Shown here one piece after another: positions 1 to 10,064 of a stretch of 64,000 bases of DNA (within the stretch, counting starts at the first letter, position 1; each line of letters begins with the position of its first letter). Source of the stretch: Telopea speciosissima (lineage: Eukaryota; Streptophyta; Magnoliopsida; Proteales; Proteaceae); the NCBI RefSeq assembly GCF_018873765.1, contig NC_057926.1, positions 52,991,878-53,055,877 on the forward strand, written 5' to 3'. Both the position numbers and the translations under genes were made by a program. Below the pieces are notes generated by a model. That model saw only the letters and a list, made by a program, of their open reading frames with translations. It did no database searches and was not told where the DNA came from.

Positions 1-1418
1 AGTTTTCCCAGAGGACCATTTGCTAATGATAAGATCATTATGACAATAAAAGCTCCAAGTGAAGCGAGCCCAAAGCTCTTGTACAAGATCAACAATGCTA
101 GAACTAACTGAATAGGCACTCTCCATACATTGTGCAAGTACCAACTAAAAACGCTAATCCTCTCAACATCAACACTCATCAAATTAATGTTCTCCCCGCT
201 AGTGTGACCCTGCTTTGATTGGCTTGAAAGTTTGAGAGCCTTCTTATAGATTATCAAGAACAATGCAGCACGAACCTTAATTGCCATCTTTCGCAATTGA
301 AAGAACAAATGCCTCTCTGAGAGTCCCCTTATGAGCTTTGAAAGAAAGAAGGTAAACACTAGAGTATAGCCTTTATATTTTAGTTGTTGAGAGCTATTGA
401 GATATTTAACAAAAGCATCAATAAGATAAGGTCCAACATACGAAGCCAATGTGCATACAATGGAGAATAGAGTCGTCAATAGAATTTCTTTCCACGTTGA
501 CAGAATCAGTGCTTTAACCAGCTTGATTGTGCTTACCTGACCACCATTATTATCTGATTCAAGTTTATTTTGGAAGCAAGCAAAGACCACCTTGGCGCTA
601 TCACAATTGGAAAGTTGAGGAACATCTTCAAGGTCTAGTGCTTTTTTATACCCGAGTGCTAGCAAAGGGCCCATCCAAGAGAAAGTAAAAGTACTAAAAA
701 GATTGGCATTTGCATAAGGAGTGACACTACTATCTCCACTGACACTTAATCCTTGTTTATCATCATCCTTGCTTCGTGTAGAACTGCTTTTCAAAAGAGG
801 CTCCAAAAGATGGGGATTTTCATCTTCTCGTTCCATACCATATAACCCAACATAACTACAGAACAAACTAGCAATAGTGGAGATAGCATCGGAGACCCAT
901 ATCACGAATGGTATGGAAAAATGCTTCGAATACAAACCAAAATGTATCATAAGATAGGTAGAAGACATTAGGCAGTAAAAGACCCACCAAATCCTTAGTA
1001 GAATGGGGAACCTGTGTTCACTTGAATGAGAAAACTGGATGTGCAAGTAAGCAGAGATTACAAACCAAGTGAGAGTTTTGAATGCAAAATCCAATTCGAA
1101 AAAAAACTTTAGATCAGACCAACCATGTCCATGCCCAGAGATGTAGTTTAATACACATAGAAAAAGATTACAGAAAGACAAACCCATACAAGATACAAGG
1201 GCTGACCAATAGTATAGAAAGTATGTATTCTTCAACATTGGTTTTGAATTTTCAAGGGTAGGCATTGTGGGCTTCTTGCAAACCCAGGAAATGAATAACA
1301 CTAATAATAAAATGAGGTGTGAAGAAGCAGAAAACCCATGCAGGAAAATGGTTGTAGAAGATTCCGAAGAAAATATCCACATATTCATACCCTTCTTTGA
1401 TTCTTCAAAAACTTCCAT
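1..1418 (-). CDS. ABC transporter C family (MRP) protein, N-terminal part, runs off window
   Basis: Reading the minus strand from the ATG at 1418, one frame stays open for 472 codons to base 1, so the C-terminal part lies outside the window. The protein starts MEVFEESKKGMNMWIF and has hydrophobic segments typical of the extra N-terminal membrane domain of full-length ABCC transporters. A linker with EDENPHLLEPLL follows, then FTFSWMGPLLALGYKKALDL and EDVPQL, the conserved entry to the first transmembrane domain. QGHTSGENINLMSVDVERI, the ABCC motif before the TMD1 helices, is also present. Both nucleotide-binding domains would lie beyond the window. ABCC pumps export glutathione conjugates and other organic anions, often into the vacuole. 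Similarity to the ABCC3 (MRP3) clade is from memory. No frameshift or stop is seen. The family is secure; the substrate is unknown. Confidence 0.93.
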   Translation of the reverse strand, partial: MEVFEESKKGMNMWIFSSESSTTIFLHGFSASSHLILLLVLFISWVCKKPTMPTLENSKPMLKNTYFLYYWSALVSCMGLSFCNLFLCVLNYISGHGHGWSDLKFFFELDFAFKTLTWFVISAYLHIQFSHSSEHRFPILLRIWWVFYCLMSSTYLMIHFGLYSKHFSIPFVIWVSDAISTIASLFCSYVGLYGMEREDENPHLLEPLLKSSSTRSKDDDKQGLSVSGDSSVTPYANANLFSTFTFSWMGPLLALGYKKALDLEDVPQLSNCDSAKVVFACFQNKLESDNNGGQVSTIKLVKALILSTWKEILLTTLFSIVCTLASYVGPYLIDAFVKYLNSSQQLKYKGYTLVFTFFLSKLIRGLSERHLFFQLRKMAIKVRAALFLIIYKKALKLSSQSKQGHTSGENINLMSVDVERISVFSWYLHNVWRVPIQLVLALLILYKSFGLASLGAFIVIMILSLANGPLGK

Positions 1419-2437
1419 GTTTGCAATTTTTTTTCCTTCTATTTATAATTTGGTGGTTTAACTTAGATAGATCCAATGCCAATCCTATCAGCTTTACCAC
1501 ATTTTGAATCGACGCAAGCCCATTTGTAAAATGTTGTGGAAACTCTAGCATCTAAATACAAACCATTTTCACCTTAATTGTCCCAGAAAGGCTTAGATCG
1601 ATATTGGAGTCTCAACATCACCCTTAGATATAGTTGAACCTGCTAATGAACCAACAAAAAAAAACTATTGGAAAAAAAATATAAAAAGCTGGAGAGTTGG
1701 AAAATTTTATAGAAATATAAAAAATGGAAGTAGCCATAGATGTATATGATTTAGTCCATTTTCAATTAAGAACATCAATAGAGAGAATAAAAACTAAGTA
1801 ATTTGAGATGAAATAGCCCAACAAATATTTTAGAAATCAACAAATTGGAGCAAAATACAAGGTATAGAATTTTGTATCATAAGAATACCAAGTGATGCAT
1901 TGCATATATTTCTATAGTGAAATAAAAAGAAAATAAAATTGAACTTTCAAAATAACAAATCCATAAATGAAGTTCCAAATAATGTAATCATAGAAACAAC
2001 ATTAGCAACATAATTAACCTGTGAATAGAACTGCAAAATATTGATATACAATAGCCTCTACAAGAACCTTACCAAACCATTGATAGCAACTTGAAGATCA
2101 TTGAATTTGAGTGGGAAAATCCTAATTAAGGACACAAAAATTGCACTAACCACACTCAACTTCATTTTATCTATAGAGATCATTACTCATTGGTTGAGTT
2201 ATTCACCCAGTCAAGTGACTCATTTTAATCCATTTCATATGACCAATAAAAAATCATTTATTCTATACAATAGTCACAATATTCTTGAGCGCTAGTTATA
2301 CTTACACTACTGTCATTTATGAGTCATGACTCGGACTATGCAAGACAACTATTAGAATTCTACGACATGTGTGTTTTTCAGCTAGCCCTGGTAACAAGTA
2401 TAGACTAAAATTTTTCCAATCGAATAATTATCACTTC
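1419..2437. other. Upstream spacer of the ABCC gene
   Basis: AT-rich sequence that should contain the 5' UTR and promoter of the minus-strand ABCC gene. A TATA-like TTATAAAT (minus strand) lies only about 30 bases before the ATG, too close to be used with certainty. Nothing else recognisable. Confidence 0.4.
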
Positions 2438-2587
2438 CAATTCACTGTTTGCTCCAATTTCCTCCAATTCCTCACATAGGAGCGAAAATGACCACCCTAC
2501 CCCATCTTGGGCGGTGTGTTCAGGCAGGTGATAGGGTGGTCATTTCTGCCCTTATGTGAGGAATTGAAGCGGGTAGCGAATTGGAGA
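2438..2587. mobile_element. Foldback (MITE-like) element
   Basis: Inverted repeat. The left arm contains CTCACATAGGAGCGAAAATG and ACCACCCTACCC. The right arm contains GGGTGGTCATTTCTGCCC and TTATGTGAGGAATTG, its imperfect reverse complement, and the outer arms CTCCAATTCAC and GCGAATTGGAG also pair. No coding capacity. It resembles the foldback at 5666-5818, which also has CTCACATG and GACGAAATGAC near the middle of its arms. Confidence 0.6.
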
Positions 2588-3036
2588 GGATAACTGTGAA
2601 CAAACCACTTAAAGTTTATAGGATGTAGGTCCAAAATTGTCAAAATGATTTCAACTTTTTTAAAGACAAGCAGCTGCCATGTTTCAAATAAAAAAAAAAA
2701 AAAAAGCAGCAGCCATGTTTCATTGATGATCGCAAACCTTGTTTTAAACCTTACACCTAGCTTTTCAACCTTACAAAGTCTCTATCCTGCTCAACAGAAC
2801 CTGAAGAAAACAGAAATCCCACATGGGTTCTCTAGAGAGCGAGAGAGAGAGGGAGAGAGAGAGAGCACCTTGATGACGACGAGGCTTCATGAGAGAACTT
2901 GGACCGTGGCCTTTTCTGGTAGGTTTAAAGATAAACTCAACATGGAAGCACCCTGGATGATGAGTTATCGGTGAGCATGCAGAGGGAGCATTTCTAGTTT
3001 ACGAACGGTTTGACTTTGCCAAATGACTCCCGACTT

Positions 3037-3160
3037 CCTGTGAAATAGGAAAATTGGTGGGTCCCGTATCCTCTAAAACCAAGGGAAATTAAAAGCGATC
3101 CCCTGTGAAATAGGAAAATGGTGGGTCCCGTATCCTCTAAAACCAACGGAAAAGGTAATC
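3037..3160. repeat. Two-copy tandem duplication, 65-bp period
   Basis: The stretch beginning CCTGTGAAATAGGAAAA and running through GGTGGGTCCCGTATCCTC occurs at 3037 and again at 3102, with a few differences. Plain tandem duplication in intergenic DNA. Confidence 0.85.
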
Positions 3161-5144
3161 GATCGATCATTCATGGACGCGGGTTCAACATCATATTTTT
3201 GGCATTTCATCGTGCTGAAAGGGAAATAAATAGGTATGGCGATTGAAGAACGTTGAGACTAGGGATGAAACAAGACTGCATATTATTTTTAGACTCGTCA
3301 TTCTCCGGTCCAACCTTGAGTCCTATTAGCTCAGCTCTAGTCCAACCCCAGCCCAATCCTAGCTTAGTGTCGGGCTCCGCTCCAAGGACCTTAGCGCCTA
3401 GGGAGTGCCCAGTGAGGCATACAGAGGCACTGAGCTGCTGGGCACAAGGGAATGTGTGCCCAGCGTGCATCCCAACGCACCCAACACTGTTGGATGCCTT
3501 CCTGGGCACTTCTTGGGCGTCGGGCTCCTTGGAGAGGAGCTGGATACCCTAGCCTGGCCTTGATTGATTTTGATCAGGTTGGTCCTGATTTTTGCTAGGG
3601 TCGGGCTGTCCCCGATTGACCCTAGCTATCATCCTAGCAAATGTGCAAAACTTTATAGTCGTCAACTCACTATAAAACTTGACTCCACAGTCTCTACCCC
3701 CTACAAAAGAAAAAATGCAGAACAAACTCTAAAGATTTTATACTCGCATCAATGCCATGTTTTTTTTTTTTGGATGAATACATCATGGCCATGTTTGTTT
3801 GTTAGAGAAAAATAGAAAAGATAAAAAAGGGTGGAAAACTTATACTTCTTCTCACAAAGTACCACAAATATGGCTGTTTGATTATTTGAGGTGGAAAAAT
3901 TACTAGACAAGTTCATTAAATGCATTTATTCTTGTCTGATGATGCGTTACTCTACTTTTTCTCATCCGCTCGCTTTCAAAAAGGAAAAGTTCATTTTGCC
4001 TGCTCCGACAGTATAATCTAAAATTCGAGTGTCAAACATACTGTCACATGGCAGTTGTAACTTGCCCATATTGCCTGCTCCGGCAGTATAAGCTTTCAGC
4101 TACCCCATTTCTAGAGATTATTACCAAAAGATTTAAAATAGACTAGAAATGGGTCAAGCTAGCCTGGTCCCGTTTTAGAATCGCGTAGGAAATACCACCC
4201 AACAAAAGGAAGTACACAAAATTTGTACTGTTATGGTTCTAAGTGAAATTGAATAATGAATTAGTAATTTTTTATTAAAAGATGTAGTAAATTTTTATTT
4301 TGATTTGATCAGAATTTTTTTAATTAAAAATTTTTTTGTCTGATTTTATGCACAAGTAGAGTAAGGGCACTAAAGAGGTTAACTTTAATTAAATAGACCA
4401 AGTTGCGTGGTCCCTGCATCAACACAAGGCCAAAGGGAACGCATGCACAGACATCCAAGGGGCCAGACACGTTCTTTTTCCCCATTCACTATTAGTCCAT
4501 TTGGAAAAAAGGTTACCTGGTCCCAAGAAAATGGCTAGAATAGGAGGAAGATTAGAATTAATGATCTCTTGATCATAATTATACATGATAATTTAGTTTG
4601 AGAGGTTCTAAACGGATCTATAATTTTAAGTTAATTTCTTAGATTGCTAGATTGGTTAAACCTAATAATAAACTCATTTTGGATTAGATCAACAATACAC
4701 AAAAGGTCCTAAACACGCATCATGCTCTAAGCCAAGAAATTGTTTTTAAATTGATAAATGTTCTCCCTTATCAAAATGAATCCAAGAATGTTATCAACAA
4801 ATTAATTTGTATTAATATTGACTCCAGAATTAACCAGACTCATATTGATTCCGCCAAACTCGATTGGTCTTAGGTGGGTGAAATGACTGGCCCGCCTCCC
4901 CTGAATGATCGAAATGATCATTCTATCCCACCCCATGTGTCTAGGTGCAGCCTGCATCCCCATGCACTCCAGAGAACATCGTCCCATAAATAAATAAACC
5001 AAACAATTGTATAATGCTGAGTCACTGCTTAGTCACTAGCTAGTAGCTTTAGTTAGTTCTAGTTTAGTATATTAAATCATGGTTTACGAAGAAAACGTGT
5101 CCATCTATTATAATAAATATTCAATTATAAAGAATGCCAGGGGA
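3161..5144. other. Intergenic stretch, no gene seen
   Basis: A GC-richer patch at 3300-3560 has open frames on both strands, but they read as repeats of GGGC/GCCC words and no protein family is recognisable. The rest is AT-rich. Contains the micro-insertion at 3747-3796. Confidence 0.4.
3747..3796. repeat. Micro-insertion with flanking duplication
   Basis: An 18-bp insert (3763-3780, T-tract then TGGATGAATA) lies between CATCAATGCCATGTTT (3747-3762) and CATCATGGCCATGTTT (3781-3796), a 16-bp duplication with two mismatches. Member of the set described in the findings. Confidence 0.6.
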
Positions 5145-5191
5145 TACTAATATTTCTTTTTTTTTTGGTGAAAAGGGGGTACTAATATTTC
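5145..5191. repeat. Micro-insertion with perfect 12-bp duplication
   Basis: TACTAATATTTC at 5145-5156 is repeated exactly at 5180-5191. Between them sit 23 bases: ten T, then GGTGAAAAGGGGG. Confidence 0.8.
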
Positions 5192-5200
5192 AATCATCCC

Positions 5201-5248
5201 ATCAGATGGAGTCTTTTCTTACCAAAAAAAAAATCAGATGGAGTCTTT
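5201..5248. repeat. Micro-insertion with perfect 16-bp duplication
   Basis: ATCAGATGGAGTCTTT at 5201-5216 is repeated exactly at 5233-5248. The 16 bases between are TCTTACC plus nine A, the reverse complement of the T-tract GGTAAGA type. It lies ten bases from the previous insertion, in opposite orientation. Confidence 0.85.
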
Positions 5249-5520
5249 ATCATTAATATTAATGAAGATTAACATCAAGTCGTCAAGTGGCAAACAAAAT
5301 ATTACCATATCAGACTTAAGATGTGACTGATTAAGAAGCTAAATGATGTAGATTATATGACAATTACAAATTTTATTACATTATTTGGTTTAATTACCTA
5401 ATTTAATGTACGATATGGTCCTAATAATGTGGAATGCATGGAAAATGCACGATATATGGCTGACATATTTTATTAAGAGTTGGGATAAGGCTTAGGTTTT
5501 TTTAATTTTTAATTTTTTAT

Positions 5521-5930
5521 TTTTTAAATGAAAGTGTAATCACACAAACCACACACCAATCCCAAAAGGTTAATCGATTTTTAGGATCGTGGAATGACGG
5601 ATATACATAATATACATCACACTTGCACACCCGATGTGGGATTAAAGCCACACACGAATTTTTATCTTCTGTTGTTCGTTGCCCGAACAACACAGTGTTG
5701 TCTCTTCACATGGAGCACAAAATGACCGCTTAACCTCCTTCGGGCAAGGAGGTTAAGCCGTCATTTCGTCCCCATGTGAGGGGACAGCAGGTGGTGTTCG
5801 GACAATGAATAACAGAGGATAACGATCCAACCACACGCCCCTTCTCTCTCTTTTTTTTTTTTTTTTTTTTTTAAATGAAAATATAATCACACAAACCACA
5901 CATCAATCCCAAAAGATTAACCGACTTTTT
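5521..5930. mobile_element. Foldback element bracketed by ~60-bp direct repeats
   Basis: A foldback at 5666-5818 (arms with GTTGTTCGTTGCCCGAAC and GTTCGGACAATGAATAAC; centre AGGTTAAGC) lies between two direct repeats. Each direct repeat contains TAATCACACAAACCACACA and CAATCCCAAAAG, at about 5521-5580 and 5868-5930. The direct repeats may be one older repeat split by the foldback, or short terminal repeats. No coding sequence. Confidence 0.6.
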
Positions 5931-6811
5931 GGGATAAAGCTTAGTTGAGTTGAATTAAAGTTTTGACTTTTGCTTAAAAGGAGATTTACGAAATGTTTTT
6001 GTTGTCTTTTTGAAACTCCAACATTTTTAATAAAGAACCATAATAATTTATGAAGGAAACCCATAGGAAAGAGCCTTTGTAATTTATTAATAAATATATG
6101 TCTCCTCTCTTCTTTCTAGCACGTGGATGGATGATGTGGTCAATTTAAATCCATCCATCCATTGGTAATTAATTTTTTAGCTCGATGACGTGTTTAATTA
6201 ATGTCATAATCAAATCACTAATCTTAATACTTATATTGTATTGGGTCTTCTCTTATCATAAGTATTTCATCTACTTTTAGAGGTAAAATAGGAAAAGACA
6301 CATAAGTATAATTACATGATAAATTGAGATTAAACCAATAAAAAATTGAAACCAAAGGAAAACCGATGCACCTTCATTGAATCATGTTTTGGACTCACTC
6401 ATTCTCACATCAAAATTAGTAAAATTGAACTAAAACCAATCCAAACCGATCAATTGACACCCTCAGCTATTGGGTTCTCATGTGGAGATTCAAGAGTTAT
6501 GACATAATGACTTTTTTTAACCCTAAAAAACAACACAACGCATGACAAAGAAATAGATGCAATAAACGCCCAACAAAGATATTCACACCCCTAGCTCGGT
6601 CCATGCGGGTGACCCAATCTTTGCTATAAATATATTAGCCAAAAATGGAAGAATAAAAACGATGAGTTGGTGCTAGATGTTGATTAACACCAGTTGTGTT
6701 CTCAACATGGATTAGCCTGGTATATTATTGTTTGACTAAAAAGCTATAACATTAAATTAAGCTCTGTGTTTTGGCAGAAAATTATACTTTTAGATTCAAA
6801 AAACAAAACAA
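5931..6811. other. Intergenic stretch, no gene seen
   Basis: AT-rich, no reading frame of note and no recognisable repeat apart from simple A/T tracts. Confidence 0.4.
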
Positions 6812-6925
6812 AGGACGCATTCAGTGCACGAGGTTTTCATCACTTCGGGGTCTGAGAGGGTCATATTGTACGCAACCTTACCCGTGCTTTCACAGTTATT
6901 ATTGCAGAGAGACTGTTTTGAGAAA
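6812..6925 (-). mobile_element. Truncated Au-like SINE relic
   Basis: Contains GTGCACGAGG, GGGGTCTGAGAGGGTCAT, GTACGCAACCTTACCC and TGCTTTCACAG, the 3' portion (minus strand) of the same SINE found complete at 43750-43922. The tRNA-related 5' part is missing and the rest is diverged. Confidence 0.75.
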
Positions 6926-7303
6926 TAAAATTAATAATAAAAAATGGGCAGAAGATGCCAATACAACAAAAATCAAGGATAGAAGTCCAGTTTGAATACA
7001 ATACTTATGCAACCATATGAGGTTCTTTTCCTGGTTTTGTTGGTTAGTGAGGATGATAGGTACAGATTTTATATAAAGGGGTTCTTGATTGTTTTTCATT
7101 TTGGTTTTAGCTTTAGCGGATGCGATTGGAAAAAACTGATATGTAATGGTAGTGATTTATATGTGGGTCCAGTTTTGGATAATTCTACGTACCTCCTGAG
7201 GTTTACAAACGTTAACACTTACACCCATTTTGTCAGTTTATGACTAACAACGTTAAAAATATAATATGAACTGACAAAATTGCCCTTGCCAAAAAAATAA
7301 AAC

Positions 7304-7353
7304 CTGCAACTCATCTTCCCCAAATCGATTGTTTTGGGGAAGATGAGTTGCAG
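7304..7353. repeat. Perfect 21-bp-arm hairpin
   Basis: Bases 7304-7324 and 7333-7353 are exact reverse complements with an 8-base loop. The arm contains CATCTTCCCC, which is also the inner edge of the terminal inverted repeats of this element family, so the hairpin probably arose from rearranged ends. Confidence 0.85.
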
Positions 7354-7447
7354 ATATGGAACACATACACATACCTCCAGGTGTGGAACACATACCTGCA
7401 ATCAGAGGATTAGTTGATCGTTTGGAGAAGGACGAGAAGAGACGACA

Positions 7448-7750
7448 ATGGTGATGGCGATGATGCGATTTGGATTTCAAGCATCACTTCGCAGAGGCGC
7501 GAGAACAGCTCCTTCTAAGAGGGGATCTCTGCTTCCTCTGCTCAGCACAATGATGCTCATGAAGTGGCAAAATGGGAAAAGATAAAATATGTTGGCATAG
7601 TATCGTGCACAATTTTAGCTATTGTCAATTTATTGAAGGGTCATCCCCACACTGAAGAGCCTCTTGCATACCCATATTTGCATATCCGTAACAAGGAGTT
7701 TCCATGGGGTCCAGATGGCCTTTAATTTCGAGGTGAAGGAACACCATTAA
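7448..7750 (+). pseudogene. COX6A: Cytochrome c oxidase subunit 6a pseudogene inside a transposon
   Basis: Starting at the ATG at 7448, MVMAMMRFGFQASLRRGA resembles a mitochondrial presequence. A one-base frameshift near 7525 then moves the homology to another frame, which reads NDAHEVAKWEKIKYVGIVSC, LLKGHPHTEEPLAYPYLHIR and NKEFPWGPDGL, the hallmark of plant COX6a. After DGL a short insertion creates TAA, followed out of frame by FEVKEHH and the natural stop. COX6a is a small inner-membrane subunit of respiratory complex IV. The coding part runs without visible introns. With two frame breaks it cannot make a normal protein. Confidence 0.85.
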
Positions 7751-8704
7751 TGGGCAATCACAAGTTAATTTTTTTGAAACATTAAGATCTGTTCGAATAT
7801 TCCCCTGGCTTCCTCAAGCAAGGTGATTTTAAACTTTGACTGTGGCTAGTTGTGTTGGTTTTTAGCTTACTCGATCTGTAGTGCAATAAAAACTCTAATT
7901 AGTTTATGGCGCAATTTCCCCAGTTTGTCATCTTAGTTTCTTGCTTTGACCCTCTCTTGTTAATGGCGTGTTCAAACCCTAAATTGAATTTTTCAACCTC
8001 TTCTTCCCAAACCCTTCTTTTGTTCCATCAAATCACTTTTGGATCTTTGCATCCATCTGGATTTCCCTAAGATTGCTTTTCCTACGTAGTGGAATCTAAA
8101 CATCTTGATGGGTTTCTGTTTGTTTAATCTCTCTGTTCTGCTTCGTTCCACCAAGGTTTTTATTTCTCTTCGTTTCTCTAGTGTTTATCCCTGCAGAGCC
8201 GCGAGAGTTTTTACACAAAATTGGGTTCTTGAGGTTGGGCCTGGATTCCAACAATTTTGCATGAAAAAAAATTCTGCAGCCTTAGATTGGATTTCCCCTC
8301 CCCCCCCCCCCCCTCTTGATCCCCTTTCAAATCTTGTGTTTTGATTTGTTCGGAGATCAGAAGAATTGGAAAATTATAAGCTGTGATTCATGAATATAGA
8401 AGATGATTTGCAGTTTTTTTTTATTTTTTATGTTGCAAGGGCAATTTTATCAGTTCATGTCATATTTTTAACATTGTTAGTAATAAACTAATGGAATGAG
8501 TGTAATTGTTAACGTTTGTAAACCTCAAGGGGTACGCAGAATTATTCAAAAGTAGGGGGCAAAACTATCCTTTCATCAAATCTCAGAGGTGGTATGTGTA
8601 AATTATCCTATATATATGTCGCAGTTTTTCTCCTATCTCTATCTTGCAATTTAGATTCAAATTTTTGTCTACTTTTCAATAATTAAAAAAAGAAGAAAAT
8701 AAAT

Positions 8705-8870
8705 TGTGTCAGGGAATGTGGCCTATGCCAGCACTAAAGTCTATCTCTCTCCTCCCCCATACGAAAAGACACCTCTGTCCCCTTGTTTTAAGGAGGAGAG
8801 AGGTAGACACATGGGAGTGTTGGCGTAGGCCACACTCATTGACGGAAAAATCATTCCCTTAAATAAAGAG
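8705..8870. mobile_element. Foldback element, GGCCTATGCCAGCAC family, copy 1
   Basis: Arms read GTGGCCTATGCCAGCACT ... CTCTCTCCTCC and GGAGGAGAGAGGTAGACAC ... GTTGGCGTAGGCCACACT, an imperfect inverted repeat. The same arms occur at 19840-19992 and 24515-24665. Confidence 0.75.
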
Positions 8871-10064
8871 GCAACCAACCAACTTAAGGTTTGATTATTG
8901 GTACTAATGTGACTGATTAGTGATGTCAAGTGCTGCGGTTTAAAAACAATAGCAGAAACAAACATGATGAAAATATTTTTGTCTTTGTTTGTTCGGGTCT
9001 AGTTTCTCTCGGTGACATCTTTGCCTTGTAATTTTTATTTTTTTATTTTATTTTAATATATTTATTTATTTATCCCCAAAACCCCATTGAGATTAGAAAA
9101 AAACATAAAAACTTTGGAGGACGATTACAATGTGTAAACTTAGAAAGTTAAAAGAAGTCATTCATGGTTTTGGTATTCACGATAAAGATCGGTAGTTTTA
9201 TCCCAATTAAGTGAGGTTGGCTACATAGATCTTTACCTTCCAATCAATTTTATTCGAGGTCATACCTAATACAAGACCTAAACTATGCATTTCTTTCCTC
9301 GTCATTTCTTGTAAGATTATTTTAAATTTACTTCTATTTTTTTTATTTCATTAAATTTAAATCAAATCACTCCTACATACTGAAATATCTAAAGATCTCA
9401 ATTAAACATGACCTTGTTACTTCAAACGATTTTCTCGTAGTTAATAAAAAATTAGAATTATTCCCAGATCAAGACCCCATTACATTATAAGCCAAAAATT
9501 TCTCAGAAGATTCATGTAGCCACCATCTTTATTACCTCACAAGTCCTCATTATTACAATTCAACACATTAACTCATCATTGATGAATCAACAAATTAGAA
9601 TGAGAAATTGTCAGCGTCACCTAATATAATTCCACCAAGTATTAAAATATTAAATCTAACAAAAAAAAAAACTAACGGAATAATAAGACATCCAATGGCT
9701 GGATTGGTTGGCATACATCCCAGTGTGCACTGAGGATGTGTGTCGGCCAGTGGAGAGGAGCCGGAGCCGGAGCCGGATCCGGTGATCCTCTGTCGTCATA
9801 TAGAAAAAAATATATTTTTGAATCCGACCAGGCGTCCTTAAAATGCGCAGAGGAACACGTGCGCCAGCTTTTAAGAGCGTGTAGAACTAGTTACTCGAAC
9901 GGCTGTTTACCAAAACCCATACGTCCTGCGTTTCGATTCGCTGGATCGTTCATTGCTGTCCAGATAATTAACAGAAAAAAAAAAACTAGTCACCGACCAC
10001 CACAGTCTGTGGCCCACAAAGCTTCTCTGCTCTCGGATTCGTTTTTCCATTTATATAAACATAA
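8871..10064. other. Intergenic and probable distal promoter of the SKOR gene
   Basis: No protein family is recognisable. At 9736-10020 there is an open frame with a short GGAGCC repeat, but it matches nothing I know. TTATATAAAC at 10051-10060, a good TATA-like sequence, lies directly at the edge of the MULE that follows. Confidence 0.4.

Larger units (their letters stand above)
7175..8608. mobile_element. MULE-like element with long inverted ends carrying a COX6a copy (Pack-MULE type)
   Basis: The right end (about 8430-8608, read in reverse) and the left part (about 7175-7290) are inverted copies over more than 100 bases. Both have AATTCT-CGTACC, GAGGTTTACAAACGTTAAC, TGAACTGA-AAAATTGCCC and then an A-rich stretch. 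The same ends occur on the element at 57462-59389, where 9-bp target duplications are visible. The outermost part of the left end is missing, so the left boundary is approximate and no duplication was found. Inside is a cytochrome c oxidase 6a pseudogene; the rest of the interior is T-rich 5'-UTR-like sequence without a recognisable product. No transposase. Confidence 0.75.

Noticed and set aside
1267..1461. Plus-strand open frame
   Set aside because: It is antisense to the coding exon of the ABCC gene.
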